Counted from the first letter of the stretch, positions 32,467-41,153 are shown. The stretch: 64,000 bases of DNA from Clostridia bacterium (GCA_017502875.1 JAFVUF010000012.1:62001-126000), one strand, 5' to 3'. Translations and numbers: made by a program. The notes: a model not told the origin generated them from the letters alone.

Positions 32467-33516
32467 TCAGCTTCCTATCGCCTTTTTAAGTATATCCGAA
32501 AGCGCCGACATATCGGTTTTATAAAGAACCGTATCGCCAAACGACCTCGGAAGCGCAAGCGTTATCTTGCCGCCCACACGCTTTTTGTCGCTCTGCATAG
32601 CGGCGAGCAGCTCGGCATGAGAGCAGCCGCTTTCAATCGGCAGTCCGTAAAGAGCGCACAGCTCCTTTACCCTCTCTACCTCGCCCTTTTTGCAAAGTCC
32701 AAGGCTTTCCGCCGCCGAAAACGCCATAACCGTACCGATAGCAACCGCCTGACCGTGAGTGAAGCGGTTATCCGTCGCCTTCTCCACCGCGTGCCCGAAG
32801 GTATGACCGAGATTGAGCAGCTGTCGCTCGCCCGTATCACGCTCGTCTCTCTGCACGATATCCCTTTTTATCGAAACGCATTCCGCTATTATTTGGGAAA
32901 CGTCCTCTCCGTCCTTTATTCTTTCTGCAAGCTCCGCTTTGCATATCGCCGCGTATTTTATGACCTCAGCCATACCCGAGGCGTATTCCTTTTCGGGAAG
33001 CGTTTTGAAGACTTGCGGGTCGCATATAACCATGCTTGGCTGCCAGAACGCGCCTACCTGATTTTTCAGTCCTCCGAGATTTACGCCCGTCTTTCCGCCC
33101 ACAGAGGAATCCACCGCCGCGAGAACCGTGGTCGGTATCTGCAAAAAGCCAATCCCCCTCTGATAGATAGCCGCCGCAAAGCCCGTAACGTCTCCCACTA
33201 TTCCGCCGCCCAGCGCTATAAGCATATCCGAGCGAGTGTAGCGCTTTTCCGCGAGAAACGCGAGTATCTGCTCAACCGTCTGCATAGTCTTGTGCTTTTC
33301 GCCATGAGGGAAGACGAAGCTCTCACATAAAACTCCCTGCCCGTCAAGAGAGGCGCAAAGCCCGTCAAGATAAAGCGGAGCGACGTTGTCATCAGTGATT
33401 ATACAGAAGCGCTTCCCGCCGAAATTCGAGGCAATCAGCTCACCCGCAAGCGACAAAAGTCCGTTTTCGATAAGAATGTCATAGCTTGCCGAGCAGGAAA
33501 CGTTAACCCTGATCAT
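32467..33516 (-). CDS. aroB: 3-dehydroquinate synthase
   Basis: The 349-residue NAD- and metal-dependent lyase converts DAHP to 3-dehydroquinate. Motifs: FPHGEKHKT, ALGGGIVGDVTGF (NAD-binding, about residues 103-115), VDSSVGGKTGVN, the LLNLGHTFGHAVE metal site near residue 245, and HGQAVAIG. Start at ATG 33516 is chosen for the 6-base spacing from GGAGG. It overlaps the end of rbfA by 14 bases, and its own binding site lies inside rbfA, so translation is likely coupled. Confidence 0.95.
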   Translation of the reverse strand: MIRVNVSCSASYDILIENGLLSLAGELIASNFGGKRFCIITDDNVAPLYLDGLCASLDGQGVLCESFVFPHGEKHKTMQTVEQILAFLAEKRYTRSDMLIALGGGIVGDVTGFAAAIYQRGIGFLQIPTTVLAAVDSSVGGKTGVNLGGLKNQVGAFWQPSMVICDPQVFKTLPEKEYASGMAEVIKYAAICKAELAERIKDGEDVSQIIAECVSIKRDIVQRDERDTGERQLLNLGHTFGHAVEKATDNRFTHGQAVAIGTVMAFSAAESLGLCKKGEVERVKELCALYGLPIESGCSHAELLAAMQSDKKRVGGKITLALPRSFGDTVLYKTDMSALSDILKKAIGS

Positions 33517-33883
33517 CATCTTCCTCCAAATCCGCGCCATTCGGCATAACGTCCATAAGAATAGCGTTAATCCTGTTTCCCCTCTCAATAGAATTATCGT
33601 AAATGAAATTGAGAAGCGGTGTCTCGCGCAGATTTATGCTTCTGGCAAGGTGCGTACGCAAAAATCCCGCCGCGCTTTTAAGCGCCGCCTTTATATCCTT
33701 CTCGGTATACTGCCTTGAATAAAAGGAATAATACACGTTTGCCGTCTTTAAGTCCTTTGCGCAGTCAACGTCCGTTACCGAAACGACGCTGTTTGCTATT
33801 CTTGGGTCCTTTAGCTGTCTTATCGCCTCCGCAAGCGCGTGGGTAAGCTCACCGTTTATTCTTGTAAGTCTGTGTCCTGCCAT
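33503..33883 (-). CDS. rbfA: Ribosome-binding factor A
   Basis: This 126-residue KH-like protein assists 16S rRNA 5' end maturation on the 30S subunit. The N-terminal LTRINGELTHALAEAIRQLKDPRI, the VSVTDVDCAKDLKTANVYYS strand region and the C-terminal LLNFIYDNSIERGNRI are family-typical. An acidic tail (EEDDDQG) ends it. Normally it lies in the nusA-infB-rbfA-nrnA-truB operon; here it is fused by overlap to aroB, while nrnA-truB lie elsewhere in the window. Confidence 0.94.
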   Translation of the reverse strand: MAGHRLTRINGELTHALAEAIRQLKDPRIANSVVSVTDVDCAKDLKTANVYYSFYSRQYTEKDIKAALKSAAGFLRTHLARSINLRETPLLNFIYDNSIERGNRINAILMDVMPNGADLEEDDDQG

Positions 33884-33917
33884 TTATTATATCCGTACCT
33901 TTCGTATTTTTCTTTCA

Positions 33918-34928
33918 TCAGGCAAAGAAGAATTCCCTGTCTATTTTGTATTCGCCGTTTTCGAGCTTAACTCCGCACTGGCATTTCTTTGCGATATCAA
34001 AAAGCTTGGCGCCGTCTATCGGGATAATGTTGTGAAGGTCGTTAAACAGAAGCGAGGCTTCCTTGTGGAAGCGTGCGGTGGTCATATATATTCCTCTTGT
34101 ACCCTTATCGACGTAAAACGCCCCCACGAACTCCTTTAATTCCTTTAACGTAACGTTTGTTCCGCTTTTCTGCTTGCACTGAACGAGTATCTTGTCCTCA
34201 AAGCCAAGCTGGTCGGAAACTGTAAGGATAACGTCTATTCCGCCGTCGTCGCTTCCGCCTATAACGTTGCAGTAGCCCACCCTCATACCGATAGACCTGT
34301 AATATTTATCAAGCAGAATGGCGCTGTAATTTTCAAAAAACTCACCGCCCTTGGAGTTAAGCAGAATGATAAACTCCTCAAAGAGCGATTTAGGCTTTTT
34401 AATAACTATCGTCTCAGGCGACAGCGTATATTTTCCGTAGGAATAGCTCAGCTTTTTTCTGCGTACAAGGTCGCTTGTAAGGTGTCTGACCATTATTTCA
34501 ATGCTGACGTCGTCATCAAGCGTAAGCGTCTTGCTCGCTCCGAAATAATCAAGCGCGCGGTCGGTTATTTCTCTTAGAGTAAGGGCAGACTCCTTGACCT
34601 GCTCAATGATATACCTTGAAATCTCCGCCTCGCGGGCGATGACTTGCGGTTTTTTCTTCAAGGCTATCTCTCCGTACTCGTTTACCTCTAAATCGCCGTA
34701 CTGCTCCATTCGCTTGATGGCGGTACCGATTATGCTCTTATACTGAGCCAGCACTGCCGAAGCGGAAAGGTCAAGCTTATCAACGTCTGATAACGGAGAG
34801 CGCTCGACAAGGCGTTCGATAAGTACACCGCGTTTAAGCCTTCCGTCCTTTAAGACTTCGGGAATATCGGACTTAATTTTGTTCAGATAGAGCTTATAGT
34901 CTCTTTTAAGTTCTTCGGCAGTCATCAT
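33918..34928 (-). CDS. Mrr-like restriction endonuclease domain protein
   Basis: A 336-residue protein with an N-terminal helical/winged-helix region (about 1-165, two segments resembling DNA-binding modules). A C-terminal Mrr-type PD-(D/E)xK nuclease domain begins near LFEEFIILL. Catalytic signature: GGSDDGGIDVIL (Asp) followed by ILVQCKQ (QxK, about residue 258), then a GAFYVDKGTRGIYMTTARF block. Such enzymes cut methylated or foreign DNA, though some are housekeeping. No methyltransferase is next to it, so a solitary type IV-like role is the inference. It has a consensus promoter and lies beside the AGTGAAGTT array. Confidence 0.85.
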   Translation of the reverse strand: MMTAEELKRDYKLYLNKIKSDIPEVLKDGRLKRGVLIERLVERSPLSDVDKLDLSASAVLAQYKSIIGTAIKRMEQYGDLEVNEYGEIALKKKPQVIAREAEISRYIIEQVKESALTLREITDRALDYFGASKTLTLDDDVSIEIMVRHLTSDLVRRKKLSYSYGKYTLSPETIVIKKPKSLFEEFIILLNSKGGEFFENYSAILLDKYYRSIGMRVGYCNVIGGSDDGGIDVILTVSDQLGFEDKILVQCKQKSGTNVTLKELKEFVGAFYVDKGTRGIYMTTARFHKEASLLFNDLHNIIPIDGAKLFDIAKKCQCGVKLENGEYKIDREFFFA

Positions 34929-34981
34929 CTTTTCCTTTCGGCGCTTGGCGCATACTTATATTTATATATTAATACACAATA

Positions 34982-35010
34982 ATTATACAACCAAGCTCCG
35001 TGTTTGTCAA
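34982..35010 (-). promoter_or_regulatory. Consensus promoter of the Mrr-like gene
   Basis: On the minus strand TTGACA (35010-35005), a 17-base spacer and TATAAT (34987-34982) match consensus exactly. The leader to the ATG at 34928 is about 45 bases. Confidence 0.85.
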
Positions 35011-35051
35011 GGTTAGTAGCTTTATTTTTACATAAAAAAGCCGAGTCTGTA

Positions 35052-35247
35052 TGCGTAGCGCCATTAAAGGCACTACGCAACTAAGTTTGCCCTTGCGTGC
35101 AAGTGAAGTTTACTCTGTAAGTGAAGTTATCCCACGGATAGTGAAGTTTCGCCTGTGGCGAAGCAGGCAAACTCAACTTCACTTTTGCGGTAGCAAAAAC
35201 TTCACTGCGTGTAGCAACTTCACTTTCGCTTGAGCGAAAACATCACT
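35052..35247. repeat. Mirror-symmetric AGTGAAGTT / AACTTCACT hairpin array
   Basis: This fills most of the 417-bp gap 34929-35345. It opens with a 10-bp hairpin (35052-35079, arms TGCGTAGCGCC-like/GGCACTACGCA). AGTGAAGTT then occurs at 35102, 35120 and 35140 (forward). The complement AACTTCACT follows at 35175, 35198 and 35216, and a decayed AACATCACT at 35239. Units are separated by short palindromes such as TTCGCCTGTGGCGAA, TTTTGCGGTAGCAAAA and TTTCGCTTGAGCGAAA. AGTTTGCC/GGCAAACT encloses the forward half. No coding signal. Confidence 0.8.
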
Positions 35248-35283
35248 AAACTCGTATTCATGACTACAAATGCTACGCTTGTA

Positions 35284-35323
35284 AATAAAAGAGGACGAGG
35301 AGCTTTGATTCACTCCTCGTCCT
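35284..35323 (-). terminator. Terminator of the cation/proton antiporter gene
   Basis: A perfect 10-bp stem (GGACGAGGAG/CTCCTCGTCC, 35293-35322, 10-base loop) is followed on the minus strand by TCTTTTATT. It lies 23 bp beyond the antiporter stop. Confidence 0.88.
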
Positions 35324-35345
35324 TTTCCCATCAGGTACTATTATT

Positions 35346-36641
35346 TTACGCCTTTTCCGCTGCGGCGTCCTTAGCCTTCTTTTCGGGCTTTTCAATCTCA
35401 CCCGCCCTTTGAAGCACCATTTTGGTAAGCAGAGGACCGACAAGCTCGTAAACCAGCGTAGCGCAAAGCACGACGGCTCTTATCTGAACGCCTATCTCGT
35501 TCATTCCGAGCGCCGCGAAGGTCTCAACGACTATCTGGCTCATACCGATAGCGACACCCGCCTGGGGTAAGAGGGCGACCCCGAGGTATTTTCTGACCTC
35601 CTTGGTCTCACCCACTACCGTGGAGCCAAGTCTTGCTCCGAAATATTTTCCCGCCGAACGAAAAACGAGGTAAGCTATTCCGAGAATTCCGACGGTAGGA
35701 ATTATTTTCAGATCAAGCTCCGCGCCCGAAATGATGAAGAACAAAAGAAATATAGCGGGAGTCCAATGCTCCGTCAAATCTATCATCTTTTCGCTGTCAT
35801 TGTAGAAATTCGCCATAACCGCGCCTATCGCCATGCAAAGAAGCAGCGACGAAAGGTTAAAGAGCGAGGCTATTGACGTTCCGAGGAAAACCGCGCAGAT
35901 TATCGAGGTAAGACGGTTGTTTCTTGAATGGAAAAATCCAAGTCCAAAGGTAAGGATAACGCCGATTATCGAACCCACAATCAGCGAAAGCGCGATTTCT
36001 ATAAGCGGATCGACGAGCATATGGAATACGTTCACACCGCCGCTTGAAACGGTCAGCTTAGCTATCGCGATAGAAATTGAGAACACCATCAGACCGATAG
36101 CGTCGTCAAGCGCGACGACGGGCATAAGAATATCCGTAACTCTACCCTTAGCGTTGTACTGATGAACTATCATAAGAGTAGCGGCGGGCGCGGTAGCGGT
36201 TGCGATAGCGCCGAGACAGATAGCGACCGCAGGCTTGATGTTAAGCACGGGAACAAGCAGAAGCAGACCGATATCAACGAGCGCCGTAGTAACGAGCGCC
36301 TGGAAAAAGGTAATGACTATAACGCTTTTTCCTATCTTGCGAATCTTTGAAATACGGAACTCACCGCCAATCGAGAAGGCGATAAATCCGAGCGCGACGT
36401 TAACGAGAAGCGTAAGAGAGCTTATCCACGTGTCGGGTATTATCTGAAATACCGACGGACCGATAAGAACACCCGCCACAAGATAACCCGTAACGTTGGG
36501 AAGCCCCAGCTTTTTCACTATTCGGTTGAAAATAAGGCCAACGAGTATGGCTGTACCGAGCGAAAGGAGAACGTCCTGAGAAAAGAATTTGCCTATGAAG
36601 TTAAAAACCTCCAAAAAAATCAACCTGCCTTTATACTTCAA
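35346..36641 (-). CDS. Cation:proton antiporter, CPA2 family
   Basis: This integral membrane protein of about 430 residues has 11-13 hydrophobic helices. Opening features such as LGLPNVTGYLVAGVLIGPS and LGFIAFSIGGEF, plus the later VALDDAIGLMVFSISIAIAK, are typical of monovalent cation:H+ antiporter-2 proteins. No C-terminal RCK/TrkA domain is present; the tail is short and Lys/Ala/Glu-rich. The start is uncertain: the frame opens with several TTG codons (36641 used here), and GGAGG lies inside it without a standard start codon after it. The exported ion is not deducible. Confidence 0.85.
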   Translation of the reverse strand: MKYKGRLIFLEVFNFIGKFFSQDVLLSLGTAILVGLIFNRIVKKLGLPNVTGYLVAGVLIGPSVFQIIPDTWISSLTLLVNVALGFIAFSIGGEFRISKIRKIGKSVIVITFFQALVTTALVDIGLLLLVPVLNIKPAVAICLGAIATATAPAATLMIVHQYNAKGRVTDILMPVVALDDAIGLMVFSISIAIAKLTVSSGGVNVFHMLVDPLIEIALSLIVGSIIGVILTFGLGFFHSRNNRLTSIICAVFLGTSIASLFNLSSLLLCMAIGAVMANFYNDSEKMIDLTEHWTPAIFLLFFIISGAELDLKIIPTVGILGIAYLVFRSAGKYFGARLGSTVVGETKEVRKYLGVALLPQAGVAIGMSQIVVETFAALGMNEIGVQIRAVVLCATLVYELVGPLLTKMVLQRAGEIEKPEKKAKDAAAEKA

Positions 36642-36667
36642 AAGTGTCGTTACACGATTTGTTTTAT

Positions 36668-36696
36668 ATTATACTCCTATAATTTAGGTTTTTCAA
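36668..36696 (-). promoter_or_regulatory. Promoter of the antiporter gene
   Basis: On the minus strand TTGAAA (36696-36691), 17 bases and TATAAT (36673-36668). Its position leaves only about 20 bases before the first possible TTG start, which slightly favours a start further downstream. Confidence 0.75.
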
Positions 36697-36710
36697 GTCG
36701 TTTTTTACAT

Positions 36711-36736
36711 AAAAAATCCCACCGAAGTGGGATTTA
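36711..36736 (-). terminator. Terminator of aroEK
   Basis: The minus strand reads AATCCCAC-TTCG-GTGGGATT with a UUCG tetraloop, then TTTTATG. It starts about 25 bp after the aroEK stop. Confidence 0.85.
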
Positions 36737-36761
36737 TTTTGTATATTTTTGCGACTTAGCC

Positions 36762-37997
36762 TCAAAGACTCTCTGCTATCCTGCGGGCAGTTTCCAAAAC
36801 GGCGGAGTCCTTTCCCGTTTCTATCTCAGTATCACACACCTTGCGGTAAAGCGGAAGCCTTGCCGAGTAAAGCTGCTTTATTCTGTCCTGACCGCCTGCG
36901 GATAGCGGTCTGCCGTCCGTCGCGAGCAAAGAAATGTCTCTGTTGATGAAGAACACCCTGCCGTTCTGGCGGAGCAAAGCGTGATTTTCGGGAACAGTAA
37001 CACAGCCGCCGCCCGTCGCTAAAACTAACCCGGAACGCTTGGTAAGCTCACGAAGCGCCTCAGTCTCTGCCATGCGGAACGCAGCCTCGCCGTCCTCGGT
37101 TATGATTTGCGCCGGGGTGCGTCCAAGCCTTTCGGCAAGGTAAGCGTCGCAGTCGACAAACTCACGTCCAAGAAGCCTCGCAAGCTCCTTTCCCACCGAG
37201 CTTTTACCGCAGCCGGGCATGCCCACAAGTGTAACGTTTCTCACTAAACGGTTGACCTCGTTATACACTCGCTCGATAACGGCGCTATCATACCTTGCGC
37301 CAAGAAAGAATTCCGAAGCCTTAGCGCCCTGCGCCACCAGCATATAAAGACCGTCCGTATAAGCAATTCCCTTTCTCTCAGCTTGAAGCAAAAGAGATGT
37401 CTTTTCAGGGTTATAAATGAGGTCGGCAACACCCGTAAGCCGTGAAAACAGGTCAAGGTCTACCGCCTGAGCGCCGTTTTTGGGGTACATACCGACGGGA
37501 GTTGTGTTGACTATTATCTCGGCGTCGGCGTGCCTTTGAATGTTATCGTAATTGTCCTCGCCGCTTCGGGAGATAACAGTAACGCTGCTCGCGCCCATAT
37601 CCCTCAGCGCGCAGCAAACGGTCTTGCTTGAGCCGCCGCTGCCAAGCACCAGGCACTTTTTACCCTCAGGCTCTATATTGGCTCTCCTGAGCATAAGCTG
37701 AAACCCGAAATAGTCTGTGTTGTAGCCGGAAAGCGAGCCGTCCGATTCCTTAACTACCGTGTTTACGCTTCCGATAGCCTTCGCCTCCGGCGATATTCTG
37801 TCGCAGTACCTCATAACAAGCTGCTTATAGGGTATCGTTACGTTTATCCCCTCAAACTCTCTCTTTTCAAGAAACGGCGCAACCTCGTCCTCATTCATCG
37901 GAAAAAGCCTGTAAGTATAGTCGCCCAGTCCCGCGTGTATCTGCGGAGAAAAGCTGTGTCCGAGGGGATTGCCTATAAGCCCGTAAATTTTTCCCAT
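36762..37997 (-). CDS. aroE/aroK: Fused shikimate dehydrogenase-shikimate kinase
   Basis: One 411-residue frame joins two consecutive pathway enzymes. Residues 1 to about 255 are shikimate dehydrogenase: GNPLGHSFSPQIH, the catalytic Lys in NVTIPYK, NTDYFGF, the NADP-binding GSGGSSKT and the GLYMLVAQGA block. From about 260 to the end is shikimate kinase: P-loop GMPGCGKSS, DCDAYLAERLG, LATGGGCVT and the lid RPLSAGGQDRI. The fusion would reduce 3-dehydroshikimate and phosphorylate the product to feed AroA. No frameshift or internal stop. Just 3 bp separate it from the upstream CDF gene. Confidence 0.95.
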   Translation of the reverse strand: MGKIYGLIGNPLGHSFSPQIHAGLGDYTYRLFPMNEDEVAPFLEKREFEGINVTIPYKQLVMRYCDRISPEAKAIGSVNTVVKESDGSLSGYNTDYFGFQLMLRRANIEPEGKKCLVLGSGGSSKTVCCALRDMGASSVTVISRSGEDNYDNIQRHADAEIIVNTTPVGMYPKNGAQAVDLDLFSRLTGVADLIYNPEKTSLLLQAERKGIAYTDGLYMLVAQGAKASEFFLGARYDSAVIERVYNEVNRLVRNVTLVGMPGCGKSSVGKELARLLGREFVDCDAYLAERLGRTPAQIITEDGEAAFRMAETEALRELTKRSGLVLATGGGCVTVPENHALLRQNGRVFFINRDISLLATDGRPLSAGGQDRIKQLYSARLPLYRKVCDTEIETGKDSAVLETARRIAESL

Positions 37998-38000
37998 TTT

Positions 38001-39182
38001 TTATTCGTCCTCTTGTTTTCTGCTTAGAAAATCCGTGTCAAAATTAATAATACACTCGCATTCAGGCACCGTTTTTCTCACCCCGTCAGAAATGACCGAG
38101 CGAGCCGTTTTTTCATCAACAATCGCACCCGTAGGCAGCAAAACGTCAAAAATAACGTTTATATGCCCCGCCGCCCTTACCACTCTTAAATCGTGATAGG
38201 TGGCTTTTTTGTTTACCGTTTTCACAATATCGGGAAGCGCCTTGTTAAGCTCTATAAGCACCTCGTCATTTAAATCAACGGGGTCCATGTGTATCATTGC
38301 CAGACAGTTAAGCTCCCGCATTATCCTGCCTTCAACCCCGTCTATCGCCTCGTGAAGCCTGATTACGTTCTCATCGCTCGACACCTCGCAGTGCAGCGAA
38401 ACCATAAGACGCCCAGGCCCATAGTCGTGAACTATCATATCGTGCAGACCGATAACCAGCGGCTCGGAAAGAGCTATCTCCTCAACCCGACGGACAAGCT
38501 CTGCCGACGGCGGCTGCCCCAGAAGCGGCGAAACCGTCTCCCTTGCCGCCCTTACGCCAGCGTAAAGGATAAAAAGCGAAACCGCCAGACCGCACATAGC
38601 GTCAAGATAGACAAACCCGGTAAGCTTGGCAACCGCCGAGCTTATAAGCACCACGCCCGTGGAAATCATATCGGCAAGGCTGTCAGAGGCTGTGGCGAGC
38701 ATAGCTGACGAGCCGATTTTTTTGCCGTAACGTCTGTTGTAAAGACAGATGTAAAGCTTTATAGCGATACCCGCCAAAAGAATGATAGCGGTAAGCAGGC
38801 TGAACTCAGGCAAGGTCGGTTCAATTAAACCCGTAACAGACGATTTAAGCAATTCAATACCCATCAGGATTATCATAAACGATACGATAAGCCCCGAAAT
38901 ATATTCCATTCTGCCGTGTCCGAAGGGGTGGTGCGGGTCAGGACGTTTTTCGGAGAGCCTAAAGCCGACTAAGGTTATAATCGACGAGCCGGCGTCGGAG
39001 AGGTTATTGAAGGCGTCCGCCATTATCGCTATTGAGCCTGAAAGCAGACCGCAGATAAGCTTAGCGGCAAACAAAAGGACGTTTAAGAAGATACCTGAAA
39101 GACCGCATATCTTACCCGTAACCGCCCTTTTTTCCGTTTCCGACTTATTTTTGGTGAAAATTTTAACTAAAACCGATACCAT
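38001..39182 (-). CDS. Cation diffusion facilitator family transporter
   Basis: A 393-residue metal efflux protein. Six transmembrane helices occupy about residues 25-210, with metal-site acids in ADAFNNLSDAGSS (about 55-67) and a conserved HPFGHGRMEY loop. A cytoplasmic ferredoxin-like domain follows (about 215-295, with LHDMIVHDYGPGR and MVSLHCEVSSDE). An additional C-terminal region of about 90 residues contains HDLRVVRAAGHINVIFDVL. Zn2+, Mn2+ or Fe2+ are plausible substrates; the motifs do not decide. Confidence 0.92.
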   Translation of the reverse strand: MVSVLVKIFTKNKSETEKRAVTGKICGLSGIFLNVLLFAAKLICGLLSGSIAIMADAFNNLSDAGSSIITLVGFRLSEKRPDPHHPFGHGRMEYISGLIVSFMIILMGIELLKSSVTGLIEPTLPEFSLLTAIILLAGIAIKLYICLYNRRYGKKIGSSAMLATASDSLADMISTGVVLISSAVAKLTGFVYLDAMCGLAVSLFILYAGVRAARETVSPLLGQPPSAELVRRVEEIALSEPLVIGLHDMIVHDYGPGRLMVSLHCEVSSDENVIRLHEAIDGVEGRIMRELNCLAMIHMDPVDLNDEVLIELNKALPDIVKTVNKKATYHDLRVVRAAGHINVIFDVLLPTGAIVDEKTARSVISDGVRKTVPECECIINFDTDFLSRKQEDE

Positions 39183-39187
39183 TTTTA

Positions 39188-40012
39188 TTAACCGTTAGAC
39201 AGAGCCGCGCCTATAACAGTTCCGAACTGCGAATGCTCAGGAATAATGAAATTGACGTCAAGCATTTCTCCAATTCCCTCGAAAAGACGCTTAGCCTGAG
39301 GGATATTGGTCAGGTTGCCAATAAGAACTATGTCTTTGAGACCCTTGGTTCTTGCGGCGAACTTAGCCGTAGTACCCACCGCCTCAAACACCATATTAAG
39401 TATACCGAGAGCGAGATCACCCTTCTCCGCCAGATCGCTGAGCTTTCCGAAATTAGCCACTGTAAGCTCCGGCTGCATAGCGGAAAAATCACCCTTCTTG
39501 GTAATATGCTTTATTTTGAGGTCAACTCGGTTGAGGTCGCCCTCCTCCGCAAGCTCGTAGATATGCTTTACGTTGTCCATTCCGAGAATAAGTCTGGAAA
39601 GACCCATAAGCGTACCGCCGCCAATACCCGTACCGCCGAGATACTCAATGCTTCCGTCCGAATCGGCGTAAACACAGGCGCTGCCCGTACCGAGACTCGT
39701 GATAAGCGCGCGGTCAAGACCGGAGAGGTAGAGACCGCCCCTGCCTATGCTTTTGAATTCCGAAACCTTCTGGCATTTAAGGCTGTAAATTCCTTTTTCA
39801 AGGAAAGAAGCTCCGACACCCGTAACCTTAATTCCTTTAATGTCCGAAAGCGCGAGTCCGTTTTCAGCGGTGAACTTGCCGAAAGCGCCGTAAATAGACG
39901 TTATCTGGTCGCTACCCCTTACAAACATAGGCTCGATAAGATTTTTATTTTCATCAAAGCCGACTATCTTTGTAGTGCTTCCGCCGACGTCGATACCGAG
40001 AACAGCTTTCAT
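39188..40012 (-). CDS. coaW: Type II pantothenate kinase
   Basis: This 274-residue ASKHA-fold kinase phosphorylates pantothenate, the first step of coenzyme A synthesis. The N-terminal phosphate loop VLGIDVGGSTTKIVGF (about residues 4-19), the SLGTGSACVYAD adenosine-site block and GGTGIGGGTLMGLSRLI are characteristic of the eukaryotic-like/staphylococcal type II enzymes. ATG 40012 follows GGAAAGGACAGAGATAAA; the frame continues upstream without support. It lies 5 bp ahead of the CDF transporter gene, so is probably co-transcribed. Confidence 0.9.
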   Translation of the reverse strand: MKAVLGIDVGGSTTKIVGFDENKNLIEPMFVRGSDQITSIYGAFGKFTAENGLALSDIKGIKVTGVGASFLEKGIYSLKCQKVSEFKSIGRGGLYLSGLDRALITSLGTGSACVYADSDGSIEYLGGTGIGGGTLMGLSRLILGMDNVKHIYELAEEGDLNRVDLKIKHITKKGDFSAMQPELTVANFGKLSDLAEKGDLALGILNMVFEAVGTTAKFAARTKGLKDIVLIGNLTNIPQAKRLFEGIGEMLDVNFIIPEHSQFGTVIGAALSNG

Positions 40013-40293
40013 TTTATCTCTGTCCTTTCCTAAAATTTTTAAATATTTTATGCGTATATGATACCACAAATTCCCACTAATTTGTTTAACTTTATGTAAA
40101 CAATGGCAGTAGCGGACCACAGCTCTGACGGAGCTTTCAGGTTCAGACGCCCCTGACGGAAGCAGCCTTTCAAAACGTTTGGCTTTTATTCGTAAACTTT
40201 ACACAAAATTCAACAAATTTCATAAATAATGTAGTACAATAGTATTATGGATTATTGTACCCACAAGATATTGACATAAAGGAAGAACCAAAA

Positions 40294-41100
40294 ATGCGCG
40301 ATTTATCTGCAAAAAAGCTATTTGTATTCGATATGGACGGTACTATATACCTCGGGGATAAAGTTTTTCCAAAGGCTGTCCGCCTTATCAAACGGCTTCG
40401 CGCCGAGGGAAAGCAGGTGCTTTTCTTTACCAATAACGCTTCTCACAGCGCCGAGTTTTACGTTAAGAAGCTTATGCGCCTTGGCTTTGAGCCTCGGGAA
40501 AACGAGATAATGACCTCCGGCGACGTAACTATTGAGTTTTTAAAGAAAAACCGCGCAGATAAAAAGGTCTACCTTCTCGGCACGCCGGAGCTTGAAGGCT
40601 CGTTCAAAAAAGCCGGTATCAAGCTAAGCGAAGGCGCCGATCCAAAAAGTGGCGATATAGTTATCACCTCCTTTGACACCACCCTAACCTACGACAAGCT
40701 CAGCAGAGCCTGCCGCCTCATTATGAACGGCTCGGAATACCTCAGCACCCACCCCGACTTCAACTGTCCCACCGAGGACGGCTTTATTCCCGACAGCGGA
40801 GCTATCTCCGCCTTTGTTACCGCCTCAACGGGCGTTACTCCCCGATATTTCGGCAAGCCCTATTCCGAAACAATGGATATGATCTGCTCGGTAACGGGCG
40901 TTGATAAAGAGGACGCAGCCGTAGTAGGAGACCGCCTCTATACCGATATCGCAATCGGTAAGCGCAGCGGAGTTACCGCAATTCTCGTGCTGACGGGCGA
41001 AACCTCCGAAAAGGACCTTGTCGTTCTTGACGAGGGCTCTTATCCCGATTTAGTTCTCGCGGACGCGGAAGAGCTTGAAAAAACAATTTTCAGTAATTAA
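40294..41100 (+). CDS. HAD-IIA family phosphatase (NagD-like)
   Basis: The 268-residue haloacid-dehalogenase hydrolase has motif I DMDGTIYLG (about residue 13), motif II TNNASHS, and a C2-type cap. The later GKPYSETM motif and motif IV VGDRLYTDIAIG are also present. Relatives dephosphorylate nucleotides or sugar phosphates; the true substrate is unknown. AAAGGAAG precedes ATG 40294. The 281-bp gap to the divergent pantothenate kinase gene has short hairpins around 40125-40160 and AT-rich promoter-like DNA, nothing else. Confidence 0.92.
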   Translation: MRDLSAKKLFVFDMDGTIYLGDKVFPKAVRLIKRLRAEGKQVLFFTNNASHSAEFYVKKLMRLGFEPRENEIMTSGDVTIEFLKKNRADKKVYLLGTPELEGSFKKAGIKLSEGADPKSGDIVITSFDTTLTYDKLSRACRLIMNGSEYLSTHPDFNCPTEDGFIPDSGAISAFVTASTGVTPRYFGKPYSETMDMICSVTGVDKEDAAVVGDRLYTDIAIGKRSGVTAILVLTGETSEKDLVVLDEGSYPDLVLADAEELEKTIFSN

Positions 41101-41153
41101 TTGCCGTAAATGAGATGACAAAAGCCACTATGCGTAATAAATAGGTATAATAA

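Noticed and set aside
35052-35247. AGTGAAGTT array considered as a CRISPR array
   Set aside because: Repeat is only 9 bp, intervals are about 9-14 bp and palindromic, and the repeat changes orientation midway; no cas genes.
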